From assembly GCA_963776665.1 (NCBI GenBank), contig CAVZNQ010000006.1, forward strand, positions 43,273 to 107,272: DNA of 64,000 bases, given 5' to 3'. The notes beneath the pieces were generated by a model, which saw nothing but the letters and a program-made list of their open reading frames with translations, was not told the origin of the DNA and did no database searches. This stretch comes from Roseiarcus sp963776665 (GTDB lineage Bacteria > Pseudomonadota > Alphaproteobacteria > Rhizobiales > Beijerinckiaceae). The translations under genes were made by a program, and so were the position numbers. Below, piece after piece: positions 15,595 to 23,651 of the stretch (within the stretch, counting starts at the first letter, position 1; every line of letters starts with the position of its first letter).

Positions 15595-17646
15595 TTGGCG
15601 AGCTGGGGTTGCACGGTGGGTATCGTTTCGACCGTTCGATCAAAATGGACCGATGAATTTCGGATTGCCGCCGATCAGGCCCCATTGAGATCTGTTTCAT
15701 TCTTGCGCCGGCCCGAAAATCGCGATGCTGTTCTTGGCGCGTTGCGAATTAGAGCCGTCGAAGCTGCCCTTTACGACGCTTTCGGCAAGGGACAATTGCA
15801 CGGCACGATTCATACCTGCATTGGCCAGGAGTTTTCGGGCGTCGCAATTTGCCGGAAACTTCAGGGTGACGATTTCGTCACCTCAAACCATCGCTGCCAT
15901 GGACATTTCATCGCGACGACCGGTCAATGGCGGGGCCTGATCGATGAACTGGTCGGCAATATTGACGGCGTTTGCGCGGGAATTGGCAGCAGCCAGCATC
16001 TTTGCGACGAGCGTTTCATCTCCAACGGTCAACAGGGCGGCCTTTTGCCGGTCGCCGCAGGGATTGCGCTCGACCGCAAACTCGCGGGCAAAAAGGCGGT
16101 CGTCGTTTCCTTCATCGGCGAAGGCACGCTCGGCGAAGGCGTCGTGTACGAAACGGCGAACATCACCAATCTGTGGAATCTGCCGCATCTGATCGTTTGC
16201 GAGAACAACGGCTACAGCCAGTCGACGCCGCAATCCATGTCCGTCGCCGGCGACATCGGGGCGCGCGCCGAGGCGTTCGGGGCGCGTGTCTTCAAGGCCG
16301 ACACGTGGGACCTCGAGACTTTGAACGGAACGGCGGCGCAGGCGCTCGAATACGTTCGCAAGAACAGTCGACCGGCGCTGATGATTGTCCAGACCTACCG
16401 CCTCAACCCTCATTCCAAGGGCGACGATCAGCGCGCCGCGGAGGAGATCAGGTGGTTTTCCGATCGCGATCCCGTCAATGTCGCGATTCAGGAGATCGAA
16501 GAGTTCGCGGAAGCCTATGCGCAGATAGCCGCGGAGGTTTCGTCCTATCTGGCGACCGCGATACCGAAGCCCAAACTGGCGATTGGCGATTATCGAATCG
16601 ACCAGCTTCCGCGAGCGGAGGGTCCGGTCGAATGGACCAGGCGCGAGCCCTCGAGCGGCGGACGCGGCGCCCAGCAGCTCAATGAATTCTACCGAGACTG
16701 GCTCGAGAGCGACCCTCGCGCGATCTTCCTCGGCGAGGACATTGCCGACCCTTATGGCGGCGCCTTCAAGGTCAGCAAGGGATTTACCACGCAATTTCCG
16801 GAGCGGGCCCTGACCACGCCGATTAGCGAGGCCGCGATCACGGGCGTCGGGATCGGCCTGGCTCTGACGGGACGTCGCGCCTTCGTCGAGATCATGTTCG
16901 GCGATTTCATCACTCTCGCCTTCGACCAGATCGTCAACAACGCATCAAAATTTTATCACATGTACAACGGGAAGCTGAGTTGCCCGGTCGTTGTGCGCGC
17001 GCCGATGGGCGGGCGTCGCGGCTATGGGCCGACCCACTCCCAGTCGCTCGAGCGCTTTCTCCTGGGCATCGACAATTGCTGTCTGATCAGCCCCAATTCG
17101 CTCATTCCGCTCGGCTTGCAGCTCGAGGGGCTGAAGTCCTTGAGCTGTCCGGCGATCGTCGCGGAGAACAAGATCGACTACACGTTGCGCGATTTTGTTC
17201 CGGATCCCGCCTTCGTGATCGATGTGGACAACGCCTTGTTTCCGACGGTGCGGATCGCGCCCGCGAACGCCCGGGCCAATGTGACAATCGTCAGCTATGG
17301 CGCGATGGCGCGATTTGTCGCCGAACTCCTGCCGCGGATCTTTGAGGAGGGGGACGCCATCTGCGAATTGATCGTTCCGACTGCCCTCAATCCTTTCGAT
17401 CCCCGACCGGCGCTCGAATTGGCGGGCCGCACCGGGCATCTTGTCGTCGTCGAGGAAGGGTCGAGTTCGGCCGGCTTCGGCGCCGAGGCGCTTGCGAGGA
17501 TCGAGGAGTTGGCCGGCGATCGAATCGTCGCAGCCCGGCTCGGCAGCTATCCGGTGCCGCCGCCCTCAGTCCCGGCGCTCGAAGCTGAAGTGTTGCCGAC
17601 TCTGGCTCGCCTCGTGGAGGTTATCGCCCTGGTTCTTGGGAAATAG
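15595..17646 (+). CDS. Fused 2-oxoacid dehydrogenase-like E1 (alpha-beta)
   Basis: A thiamine-diphosphate enzyme in which E1 alpha (about residues 45-330) and E1 beta (from about residue 355) are joined in one 683-residue chain. The alpha part has HTCIGQEFSGVAI, GIGSSQHL and a cofactor motif reading Gly165-Glu166-Gly167 up to ENN at 193-195; most relatives have Gly-Asp-Gly. The beta part has IFLGEDIADPYGGAFKVSKG, EAAITGVGIGLALTGRRAFV and PVVVRAPMGGRRGYGPTHSQ. Closest in type to pyruvate, acetoin or branched-chain E1; the substrate is unknown. It heads a tight operon with E2, PPTase, acyltransferase and ACP genes. The TTG start at 15595 is uncertain; GTG 15616 is an alternative. No E3 gene lies nearby. 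Confidence 0.87.
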   Translation: MASWGCTVGIVSTVRSKWTDEFRIAADQAPLRSVSFLRRPENRDAVLGALRIRAVEAALYDAFGKGQLHGTIHTCIGQEFSGVAICRKLQGDDFVTSNHRCHGHFIATTGQWRGLIDELVGNIDGVCAGIGSSQHLCDERFISNGQQGGLLPVAAGIALDRKLAGKKAVVVSFIGEGTLGEGVVYETANITNLWNLPHLIVCENNGYSQSTPQSMSVAGDIGARAEAFGARVFKADTWDLETLNGTAAQALEYVRKNSRPALMIVQTYRLNPHSKGDDQRAAEEIRWFSDRDPVNVAIQEIEEFAEAYAQIAAEVSSYLATAIPKPKLAIGDYRIDQLPRAEGPVEWTRREPSSGGRGAQQLNEFYRDWLESDPRAIFLGEDIADPYGGAFKVSKGFTTQFPERALTTPISEAAITGVGIGLALTGRRAFVEIMFGDFITLAFDQIVNNASKFYHMYNGKLSCPVVVRAPMGGRRGYGPTHSQSLERFLLGIDNCCLISPNSLIPLGLQLEGLKSLSCPAIVAENKIDYTLRDFVPDPAFVIDVDNALFPTVRIAPANARANVTIVSYGAMARFVAELLPRIFEEGDAICELIVPTALNPFDPRPALELAGRTGHLVVVEEGSSSAGFGAEALARIEELAGDRIVAARLGSYPVPPPSVPALEAEVLPTLARLVEVIALVLGK

Positions 17647-17649
17647 CCG

Positions 17650-18954
17650 GTGGCGGTGGTCAGCGAAATATTCCTCGAGCGTGAGACGGCGAACGACGAG
17701 GACGGCGTCGTGGTCGCCGTTCACGTTGATTCCGGCCAAGCGGTCAAGTCAGGACAGCCGCTGTTCGATGTTGAACATTCCAAGGCGACGATGGAGATCT
17801 GCGCCTCGGTCGATGGTTTTCTGTTGCACGAGCTCGCCCAGGGGACATCGGTGACCTTCGGGTCGCGGATCGCTTGCGTGGTCGACGCGATCGACCCCGA
17901 TGGGTCGTTGCCCGCGCAGCAAACGAAAGCGCCGCCGGAAGCTCTGCGAGTTTCGCCCGGCGCCGGTTCGGCGGCGGCCCCGGCGCCGCCAGCAGGCGGC
18001 AGGCAGCCGAAATTATCTCGGGCGGCGGCGAAACTTGCCGAGCAATTTGGCCTGACCAGCGCTGACTTCGCGGTCGACCTCGTGTCGACGGCGGACGTTC
18101 GCAGCAAGATCGGCGCGGGCCGAACGCCAGCTCAAAGACCTCCCTTTCGAGGCGGGGCTGCGTCCATGACGGTCGAAGCTCTTTCCAACGTCGGGCGGGC
18201 TGAGCGAATATCGCCGCGCAAGAGCGAAGAGATCAGCCTGCTTCAAAACGGCCCGGGAAACACGACGCAGTCGACTCTTGGGGTGAAGATCGGAAAGATC
18301 AGGGTCAGGCGCGAAGCCGGCGATACTTTCCAGGGCAAAATCCTCGATCTTGTCATTTTCGAAGCCTCGCGACTGATGAAGCAGTTCCCGAAGCTGAATT
18401 CCTCCTTCTCTGAAAATCAGATTTTCAATTACTCAGCTATCAACGCCGGCGTCGCTTTCGACAGCGGCGCAAAGCTCGTGGTTTATGGGCTCGAAAATTC
18501 CAACCTCAAGAGTTTGCAGGAAATTCGAGAAGAGATCGAGGACTCCCTCGAGAGATACTTGAATGACCGCCTTTCGTTGCGGGAGATGACCAGGGCGACC
18601 TTCACGGTGACCGATCTGTCGGCGAGCCAGATGGATTTCGTGCTGCCCATTCTGCCGGCTCGTCAATCCTGCATCATCGGCGTGACGCGCAATTCCAGCG
18701 AGGAGTTTTCGATCTACGTCGGGTTCGACCATCGGGTCACCGAAGGCCGGGAGGCGGCTCTGTTCCTCGACCACCTCGCCGAAAGGATCGCGTCCTTTGA
18801 TCGGCAAACCAGGGCCGCCGAAACGGCGCGATGTTTCTTCTGCGAAACGTCGGCCGCGGATGGTCTCAACGATGACAAGAGAGGGCTCCTCAAGATTGTC
18901 CGGCCCGGAGGGGACGAAGTTCTCTGCTGCAATACTTGCTGGCTGGGGTGGTGA
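17650..18954 (+). CDS. 2-oxoacid dehydrogenase-like E2 acyltransferase with Cys-rich tail
   Basis: Starts 3 bases after E1 with a GTG. Domain order: a lipoyl domain (residues 1-80, lipoyl Lys45 in VEHSKATMEI), an Ala/Pro linker, a peripheral-subunit-binding domain (about 121-154) and a catalytic acyltransferase domain (about 210-385) whose active-site motif is FDHRVTEG, with Glu instead of the usual Asp. The last 40 residues are unusual: Cys395 and Cys398 (CFFC) and Cys426, Cys427, Cys430 (CCNTC) look like a small zinc-binding tail not typical of E2. The acyl acceptor would normally be CoA; with an ACP gene in the same operon, transfer to ACP is a reasonable hypothesis. Confidence 0.85.
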   Translation: MAVVSEIFLERETANDEDGVVVAVHVDSGQAVKSGQPLFDVEHSKATMEICASVDGFLLHELAQGTSVTFGSRIACVVDAIDPDGSLPAQQTKAPPEALRVSPGAGSAAAPAPPAGGRQPKLSRAAAKLAEQFGLTSADFAVDLVSTADVRSKIGAGRTPAQRPPFRGGAASMTVEALSNVGRAERISPRKSEEISLLQNGPGNTTQSTLGVKIGKIRVRREAGDTFQGKILDLVIFEASRLMKQFPKLNSSFSENQIFNYSAINAGVAFDSGAKLVVYGLENSNLKSLQEIREEIEDSLERYLNDRLSLREMTRATFTVTDLSASQMDFVLPILPARQSCIIGVTRNSSEEFSIYVGFDHRVTEGREAALFLDHLAERIASFDRQTRAAETARCFFCETSAADGLNDDKRGLLKIVRPGGDEVLCCNTCWLGW

Positions 18955-19733
18955 TGAATACTCAGCCGCTGCAGGAGTATATTTCGCGGCTATCCGGGCG
19001 CCCTGTATCGGTTGACGAGGTCGTTTCATTGAGTTCGGCGCAGCAGGCGGCTGTGCGGTCGTGGCTCCGTAACAACAAGGATTGCGGCGTCCCGGCCGCG
19101 GTGAAGTCCAGGGTGTCGGTGAAAATGCTCGTCGACGGGCAAGATCCGGCGGGCGACGGGGCGGCGCCGTCGATGGAGACCCCCGTCGCTCTCGCGCCCA
19201 TCGAGCGCGCGGGCGCCGTCGCCGGCGTCGGCGTCGATATGGAGCATGTTTCCTCGCTCCCCGAGGCGGAGGATTATCGAACTCACCCGTTCTACGTCGA
19301 GAACTTCTCGAAATCCGAGATCGTCCACTGCATTGAAAGCGACAATTCAAGACTCTCTTTCGCCGGGCTGTGGGCGGCCAAGGAAGCGATTGCAAAAGCC
19401 CGCGGAATCGATGCCCGCCTTGGCGGCTTGTCGCGCATCGAAATTGGCCATGACGACAGCGGGCGGCCCACATGCGGCTTCGGGTCGATCTCCATCTCGC
19501 ATGCCGGGGAGATCGCAATCGCTGTCTGCGTGGCGAACCCCGCGCGCTCTCCCGAAGCGGTCGCCAACGAAGCGATTGGCGACGGGAGCGCCGCCTCCGC
19601 CGAAATTCGTGGCGAGCTGCCCGCTGCCGAGGTCGGAGTGCGCGTTTCCCGAAGCGTCCTGGTTGCGTTGGGCTTGAGCGCGGTGGTCAATATCTTGCTG
19701 GCGGCGATAGTTCTTCGCGTTCTTTATTTCTGA
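18954..19733 (+). CDS. Membrane-anchored 4'-phosphopantetheinyl transferase (AcpS type)
   Basis: The middle of this 259-residue protein (about residues 90-195) is an AcpS-type domain: GVGVDMEHV with the metal-binding Asp95, LWAAKEAIAKARG with Glu144, and the strands SISISHAGEIAIAVCVA. Such enzymes move phosphopantetheine from CoA to a serine of a carrier protein; the ACP at 20412 is the obvious partner. An extra N-terminal part of about 85 residues has no recognised fold. A hydrophobic helix (about residues 234-256) at the C-terminus should tether it to the membrane. The ATG overlaps the E2 stop (TGATG), so translation is probably coupled. Confidence 0.82.
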   Translation: MNTQPLQEYISRLSGRPVSVDEVVSLSSAQQAAVRSWLRNNKDCGVPAAVKSRVSVKMLVDGQDPAGDGAAPSMETPVALAPIERAGAVAGVGVDMEHVSSLPEAEDYRTHPFYVENFSKSEIVHCIESDNSRLSFAGLWAAKEAIAKARGIDARLGGLSRIEIGHDDSGRPTCGFGSISISHAGEIAIAVCVANPARSPEAVANEAIGDGSAASAEIRGELPAAEVGVRVSRSVLVALGLSAVVNILLAAIVLRVLYF

Positions 19734-19745
19734 CTTGGACAGACG

Positions 19746-20348
19746 ATGGCGAGCGGTCAACTGAGGCAGAAGGCTTCTGACAATAGGGCGCTTTCGTTCG
19801 GCGCCTCCATTATCGATCCTCGCGCCTGGCTTCACCTGCTACGCATGGTTCACTACTACAACTATAGTCATGTGCAACCCCGACGATTGGCCGACATCGG
19901 ACCCGGCGTGCGGATGGCGCCCAATGTCTCGATGAGAAATGGCGAGCGGATCAAGATTGGGGCCTATTCCCATATCGGGGCCCATTGCTCGCTCTGGGCG
20001 GGCAGTTCGGTCGGCCGGATTACGCTCGGACATCACGCTTTGCTGGGTCCTGAGGTTTTCATCACCGCTGCGAACTACGGGCTTGAGCCGGGAACGCCGA
20101 TCATGGACCAGCCCATGGATGAACGCGACGTGGTCATCGGCGCGGATGTCTGGCTCGGCGCCCGCGTCGTCGTGGGAGCGGGCGTGGAGATCGGCGAAGG
20201 GTCTGTCGTCGCCGCCCACTCCTTTGTAACGCGGTCGATTCCACCCGGCTCGATCGCGGGCGGCAATCCGGCGCGCATCATTGGCCGCAGAGGGGATCAC
20301 AAGGCCGAGGCGGAGATCCGGGAAGCCAACGAATTGCTGCAGGCTTAA
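19746..20348 (+). CDS. Left-handed beta-helix acyltransferase (WcaF/NodL/LacA type)
   Basis: A 200-residue hexapeptide-repeat transferase. Repeats run through IGPGVRMAPNVSMRNGERI and IGAYSHIGAHCSLWAG, and VVIGADVWLGARVVVGAGVE with IGEGSVVAAHSFVTRSIPPG; the catalytic His region is ITAANYGLEPGTPI. The closing segment AGGNPARIIGRR is typical of sugar O-acetyltransferases. It starts 12 bases after the PPTase gene. In this operon it is the best candidate to move the acyl group from a carrier to a sugar; that donor is inferred. Acetyl-CoA would be the default donor for the family. Confidence 0.87.
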   Translation: MASGQLRQKASDNRALSFGASIIDPRAWLHLLRMVHYYNYSHVQPRRLADIGPGVRMAPNVSMRNGERIKIGAYSHIGAHCSLWAGSSVGRITLGHHALLGPEVFITAANYGLEPGTPIMDQPMDERDVVIGADVWLGARVVVGAGVEIGEGSVVAAHSFVTRSIPPGSIAGGNPARIIGRRGDHKAEAEIREANELLQA

Positions 20349-20411
20349 GAGCGGATGGCATTGGGCTCGTCCGGCGCGCTCTAAGTATCCTTCAATCATG
20401 GAGTCGACTCA

Positions 20412-20651
20412 ATGACGGTACGGGACCGGGTATATAGTGCGTTCAAAGAGAGCTTCGACCTCGACGACGAGACCAATACGTCGAAGCTTGTCTATCAAAC
20501 CTACCCGGCGTGGACGTCGATCGGTCACATGATTCTGGTCGCGGCTCTTGAATCGGAATTCGATACGATGCTGGAGACCGACGATATTTTGGAAATGAGC
20601 AATTTCGACAAGACAGTATCGATCATGAGCAAATACGCCACTGACGCTTGA
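20412..20651 (+). CDS. Stand-alone acyl carrier protein
   Basis: A 79-residue acidic helical protein with an ACP core: the attachment serine is Ser36 in WTSIGHMILVAALESEF, where the usual Asp before Ser is Thr. Helix 3 follows in LETDDILEMSNFDKT. It differs clearly from housekeeping AcpP, so it is probably a specialised carrier. Its place between acyltransferase and glycosyltransferases, with a PPTase two genes upstream, suggests it carries an acyl group destined for a glycan. A gap of 63 bases precedes it and may hold its own ribosome loading site. Confidence 0.88.
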   Translation: MTVRDRVYSAFKESFDLDDETNTSKLVYQTYPAWTSIGHMILVAALESEFDTMLETDDILEMSNFDKTVSIMSKYATDA

Positions 20652-20693
20652 GTCGCGCCCTCCCGCGCGTTCAAGATGAGGCTGGAGCCGATC

Positions 20694-21626
20694 ATGACCG
20701 TCGATGAGAGCGCAGGAGCCGCGTCCCAGGACGCGCGCGGCCGGCGGCCAGGCATCGACCTCGTTTCGGTGATCGTGCCGCATCTCGATGACTACGACAA
20801 TCTCGACGCCTGTTTGACGCTGCTTGCGGGGCAGAGCTTTCCAAAGGATCGGACCGAGGTCATAGTCGCAGACAATGGCAGTTCGCGCGGAGTCGACGCC
20901 GTTCGGCGGATAGTTGGAACCCGGGGCAGGGTGCTCGACGTCGCCGAGCGCGGAGCCGGACCGGCCCGGAATGCCGGAGTTCATGCTTCGCGTGGCGACG
21001 CGCTTGCGTTTATCGACAGCGACTGCCGGCCGGACCGGCGCTGGCTCGAAGAGGGCCTCGCCGAGTTGCTGTCGACGGATTTTGTCGGCGGGCGCATCGA
21101 CGTCATGGTCGAGGATCCGGCGCGGATGACGGCCGCCGAAGCGTTCGAGAGCGTCTTCGCCTTCCAGAACGAGCGTTACGTCAAGAACCTCGGCTTCACT
21201 GTCACCGCCTCGATGTTCGTATGGCGCTCCGTGTTCGACGCCGTTGGAGGGTTCGTAAACGGGGTCCCGGAAGATCTCGATTGGTGCCGGAGGGCGCGGC
21301 TCAAGGGATATCGCATCGGTTTCGCACCCAAATCGATCGTCCAGCATCCCGCCCGCCGGACCATGCCGGAACTCAAGCGCAAATCGCGACGGCTGACGCT
21401 CGAGTGGTGCGAAGCGGCGCGCCGCGACGGCAAGGGACCGATCTTCATGTTGGCGCGCAACTGCGCGGTCTTGTTGTCGATTGCCCCGCATGCGTTCGTC
21501 GCATTGGCCTCGAAGCGTCTGAGCGGAACGAGAAACCGCATTCTGGCGGTCGGCGCCTTGGCGCAAATCCGGGCCTATCGATTTGCGGTCGCTTATCGGG
21601 CCATCCTGGGTTCGCCAGAGGAGTGA
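20694..21626 (+). CDS. Family 2 glycosyltransferase
   Basis: A GT-A fold inverting glycosyltransferase (310 residues). The nucleotide-binding start SVIVPHLDDYDNLDACL, the metal motif FIDSDCRPDRRW and GVPEDLDWCRRARLKGYRI are typical of GT2. A C-terminal hydrophobic stretch (about residues 250-290) may associate it with the membrane. ATG 20694 is preferred to 20676 because GGAG lies 7 bases upstream. It follows the ACP gene and its stop is immediately upstream of a second GT2 gene, so the two probably act on the same glycan. Donor and acceptor are unknown. Confidence 0.88.
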   Translation: MTVDESAGAASQDARGRRPGIDLVSVIVPHLDDYDNLDACLTLLAGQSFPKDRTEVIVADNGSSRGVDAVRRIVGTRGRVLDVAERGAGPARNAGVHASRGDALAFIDSDCRPDRRWLEEGLAELLSTDFVGGRIDVMVEDPARMTAAEAFESVFAFQNERYVKNLGFTVTASMFVWRSVFDAVGGFVNGVPEDLDWCRRARLKGYRIGFAPKSIVQHPARRTMPELKRKSRRLTLEWCEAARRDGKGPIFMLARNCAVLLSIAPHAFVALASKRLSGTRNRILAVGALAQIRAYRFAVAYRAILGSPEE

Positions 21627-21633
21627 CGCGCGC

Positions 21634-22665
21634 ATGCCGGCTGGTCTAGAGGTCCCGATAATCATCGTCGGGTTTGGACATTCCGACGATGTCGTCAAAT
21701 GCCTGAACGCGATTGCAACTCAGCGGCGTTGTCCGAAGTTCGAGGTTTACATTTGCGAAAACGGCGGGCCGGCTGCGTTCGACGAACTGGTCAGGACGCT
21801 CACGCAAAACGGCGCCCCGTGCGAGGGAGGCGTCGAACCGCTTGAGCCCGCGTCGAATGAGTTTGTGCGGGCCTGTCGACTACGGCTCGCCGGAGGGCAG
21901 GCGATGGTCTCCATCGGCGAAGCCCGGGACAATTTCGGCTACGCCGGGGGAATCAACGCCTGGCTGAGGCCGTTGCTCGCCCAACCGGGCTGGACCGCAA
22001 TCTGGATTCTCAATCCGGACACCTGGCCCGAACCCGATGCGCTCGCGGAACTCGCCGCCTATGCCGAAAGGCGAGGCAAGGGCATGGTCGGAAGCCGGCT
22101 GATGATCCCCGGCCGCCCGGACATCGCCTCGTCCCGGGGCCTGAAATGGAACAAGCTCAGCGCCCGGCTGACCGGCGTCGACATCTTCGCTCCGGTGTCT
22201 CCCGAGCCTGATCCTGAGGATGTCGAACGGCGGATGGACTCCCCCACCGGTCCGTCGATGTACGTCACCAGAACCTGCATCGAGCGGATCGGGCTCATGG
22301 ACGATTCCTTTTTTCTCTATTGGGAGGAGGTCGACTGGGCGGTCCGCGCCAAGGCCGCGTGCGGCGTCGGTTACGCGCACAAGTCGGTGGTTCCCCACGT
22401 CATGGGCACGACGACCGGCTCCGCCGGGGGGCGCGCCAGACGATCGGCCTTTTCGGTCTATCTCGGCCACCGCAATCAGATTCATTTCGTCCGCCGGCAT
22501 CACCCGCGGTGGTTCCTCTGGACCCTTTTGGTGACGTTCGTCAGAAGCGGCGAATATCTGGCGGTCGGCTCGACGCGCAATTTCGCCGCCGCGATCCGGG
22601 GTCTGATCGCCGGCCTGCGCGGGGAAAAAGGCCGTCCGCAGATGGCGCCGACCCGGGCGCCCTGA
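21634..22665 (+). CDS. Family 2 glycosyltransferase (rhamnosyltransferase-like)
   Basis: A 343-residue GT2 with the rhamnosyl/galactofuranosyl-transferase pattern: IIIVGFGHSDDVVKCLNAI, NFGYAGGINAWLRPLL, WILNPDTWPEPDAL and FLYWEEVDWAVRAKAACG with its catalytic-base region. The GAGGAGTGA at the end of the preceding gene serves as ribosome site for ATG 21634, so the two genes are translationally linked. It ends the plus-strand cluster, facing the convergent lysR-type gene. The sugar is not identifiable from sequence. Confidence 0.88.
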   Translation: MPAGLEVPIIIVGFGHSDDVVKCLNAIATQRRCPKFEVYICENGGPAAFDELVRTLTQNGAPCEGGVEPLEPASNEFVRACRLRLAGGQAMVSIGEARDNFGYAGGINAWLRPLLAQPGWTAIWILNPDTWPEPDALAELAAYAERRGKGMVGSRLMIPGRPDIASSRGLKWNKLSARLTGVDIFAPVSPEPDPEDVERRMDSPTGPSMYVTRTCIERIGLMDDSFFLYWEEVDWAVRAKAACGVGYAHKSVVPHVMGTTTGSAGGRARRSAFSVYLGHRNQIHFVRRHHPRWFLWTLLVTFVRSGEYLAVGSTRNFAAAIRGLIAGLRGEKGRPQMAPTRAP

Positions 22666-22688
22666 ACGGCGGCGACCCCTCGCGGACT

Positions 22689-23582
22689 TCAGTACCGCCA
22701 GCGCTGCGCCGAGGTGACGAGGAAGTCGCGGAAAGCCTGGACCCGCGCGACGCTCTTGAGTTCCTCGGTATAGACCAGGAAGCAGTCCATCTCCGGCATG
22801 TCGGCCTGAGGCAGCAGGCGGACGAGCCCCGATTCTGGCTGCACGCAATAGTCCGGCAGGACGGCGATGCCGACGCCATGTTCGACGGCATGGGTCATCG
22901 CCGCCAGATTATTGACGGTGATCTGTGGCGCGCGGTGATTCTTCGGATCGCGCCCGAGGCTCAAGAGCGAGTTGAGATCGTAAAGCAGATGGGTGGCCGT
23001 GGGCGCGCCGAAGGCGACCAGATGGTGCTGGTCGAGATCCTCGACCTTGCGCGGTTGCGGATGCTTTCTGAGATAGTCAGCCGAGGCGTAGGCGTGGAAA
23101 TGAACGGTGAACAGCCGGCGCCGGATCAGGTCCGGCTGGCTCGGCTCGCGCAGGCGCAGCGCGACGTCAGCTTCCCGCATTCCAAGGTCGAGGTCGTCGT
23201 CCGACAACAGCAATTGCAGTTTGATTTCCGGGTAGAGATCGACGAACTCGCCGAGCCGCGGGGCGAGCCAATTGGCGCCGAGGCCGAGCGTGGTCGTGAC
23301 CCGCAATTCGCCATGCGGCTTCTCCCGGCTGTCGATGAGACGGCTGCGGACGGCGTCCAGCTTGAGCACCACGTCGCGAACGGCGCCGAGCAGCATTTCG
23401 CCTTGCTCGGTCAGAATGAGCCCCCGCGCGTGGCGGTGGAACAATGGCGCGCCGAGGTCGCCTTCGAGCGCGCCGACCTGCCGGCTTACCGCTGACTGGC
23501 TTAAGCCCAGCGTCTCGCCGGCATGGGTGAACGATCCCGCGTCGGCGGCGGCCTGAAACACCCGCAGCTTGTCCCAATCCAT
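22689..23582 (-). CDS. LysR family transcriptional regulator
   Basis: A 297-residue LysR regulator: N-terminal helix-turn-helix (FQAAADAGSFTHAGETLGLS and QSAVSRQVGALEGDLG) and a C-terminal ligand-binding domain of the periplasmic-binding fold. It is read in the same direction as and directly downstream of trxB, an order seen in many Rhizobiales, so its link is with trxB rather than with the glycan cluster on its other side. The ligand is unknown. Confidence 0.93.
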   Translation of the reverse strand: MDWDKLRVFQAAADAGSFTHAGETLGLSQSAVSRQVGALEGDLGAPLFHRHARGLILTEQGEMLLGAVRDVVLKLDAVRSRLIDSREKPHGELRVTTTLGLGANWLAPRLGEFVDLYPEIKLQLLLSDDDLDLGMREADVALRLREPSQPDLIRRRLFTVHFHAYASADYLRKHPQPRKVEDLDQHHLVAFGAPTATHLLYDLNSLLSLGRDPKNHRAPQITVNNLAAMTHAVEHGVGIAVLPDYCVQPESGLVRLLPQADMPEMDCFLVYTEELKSVARVQAFRDFLVTSAQRWRY

Positions 23583-23651
23583 TGACGTTTCCTGGCCGAG
23601 TCCGGCTCACTTACATGTTGGCGCCGGGCCAGCCGGCGCGCGGGCGCGACT

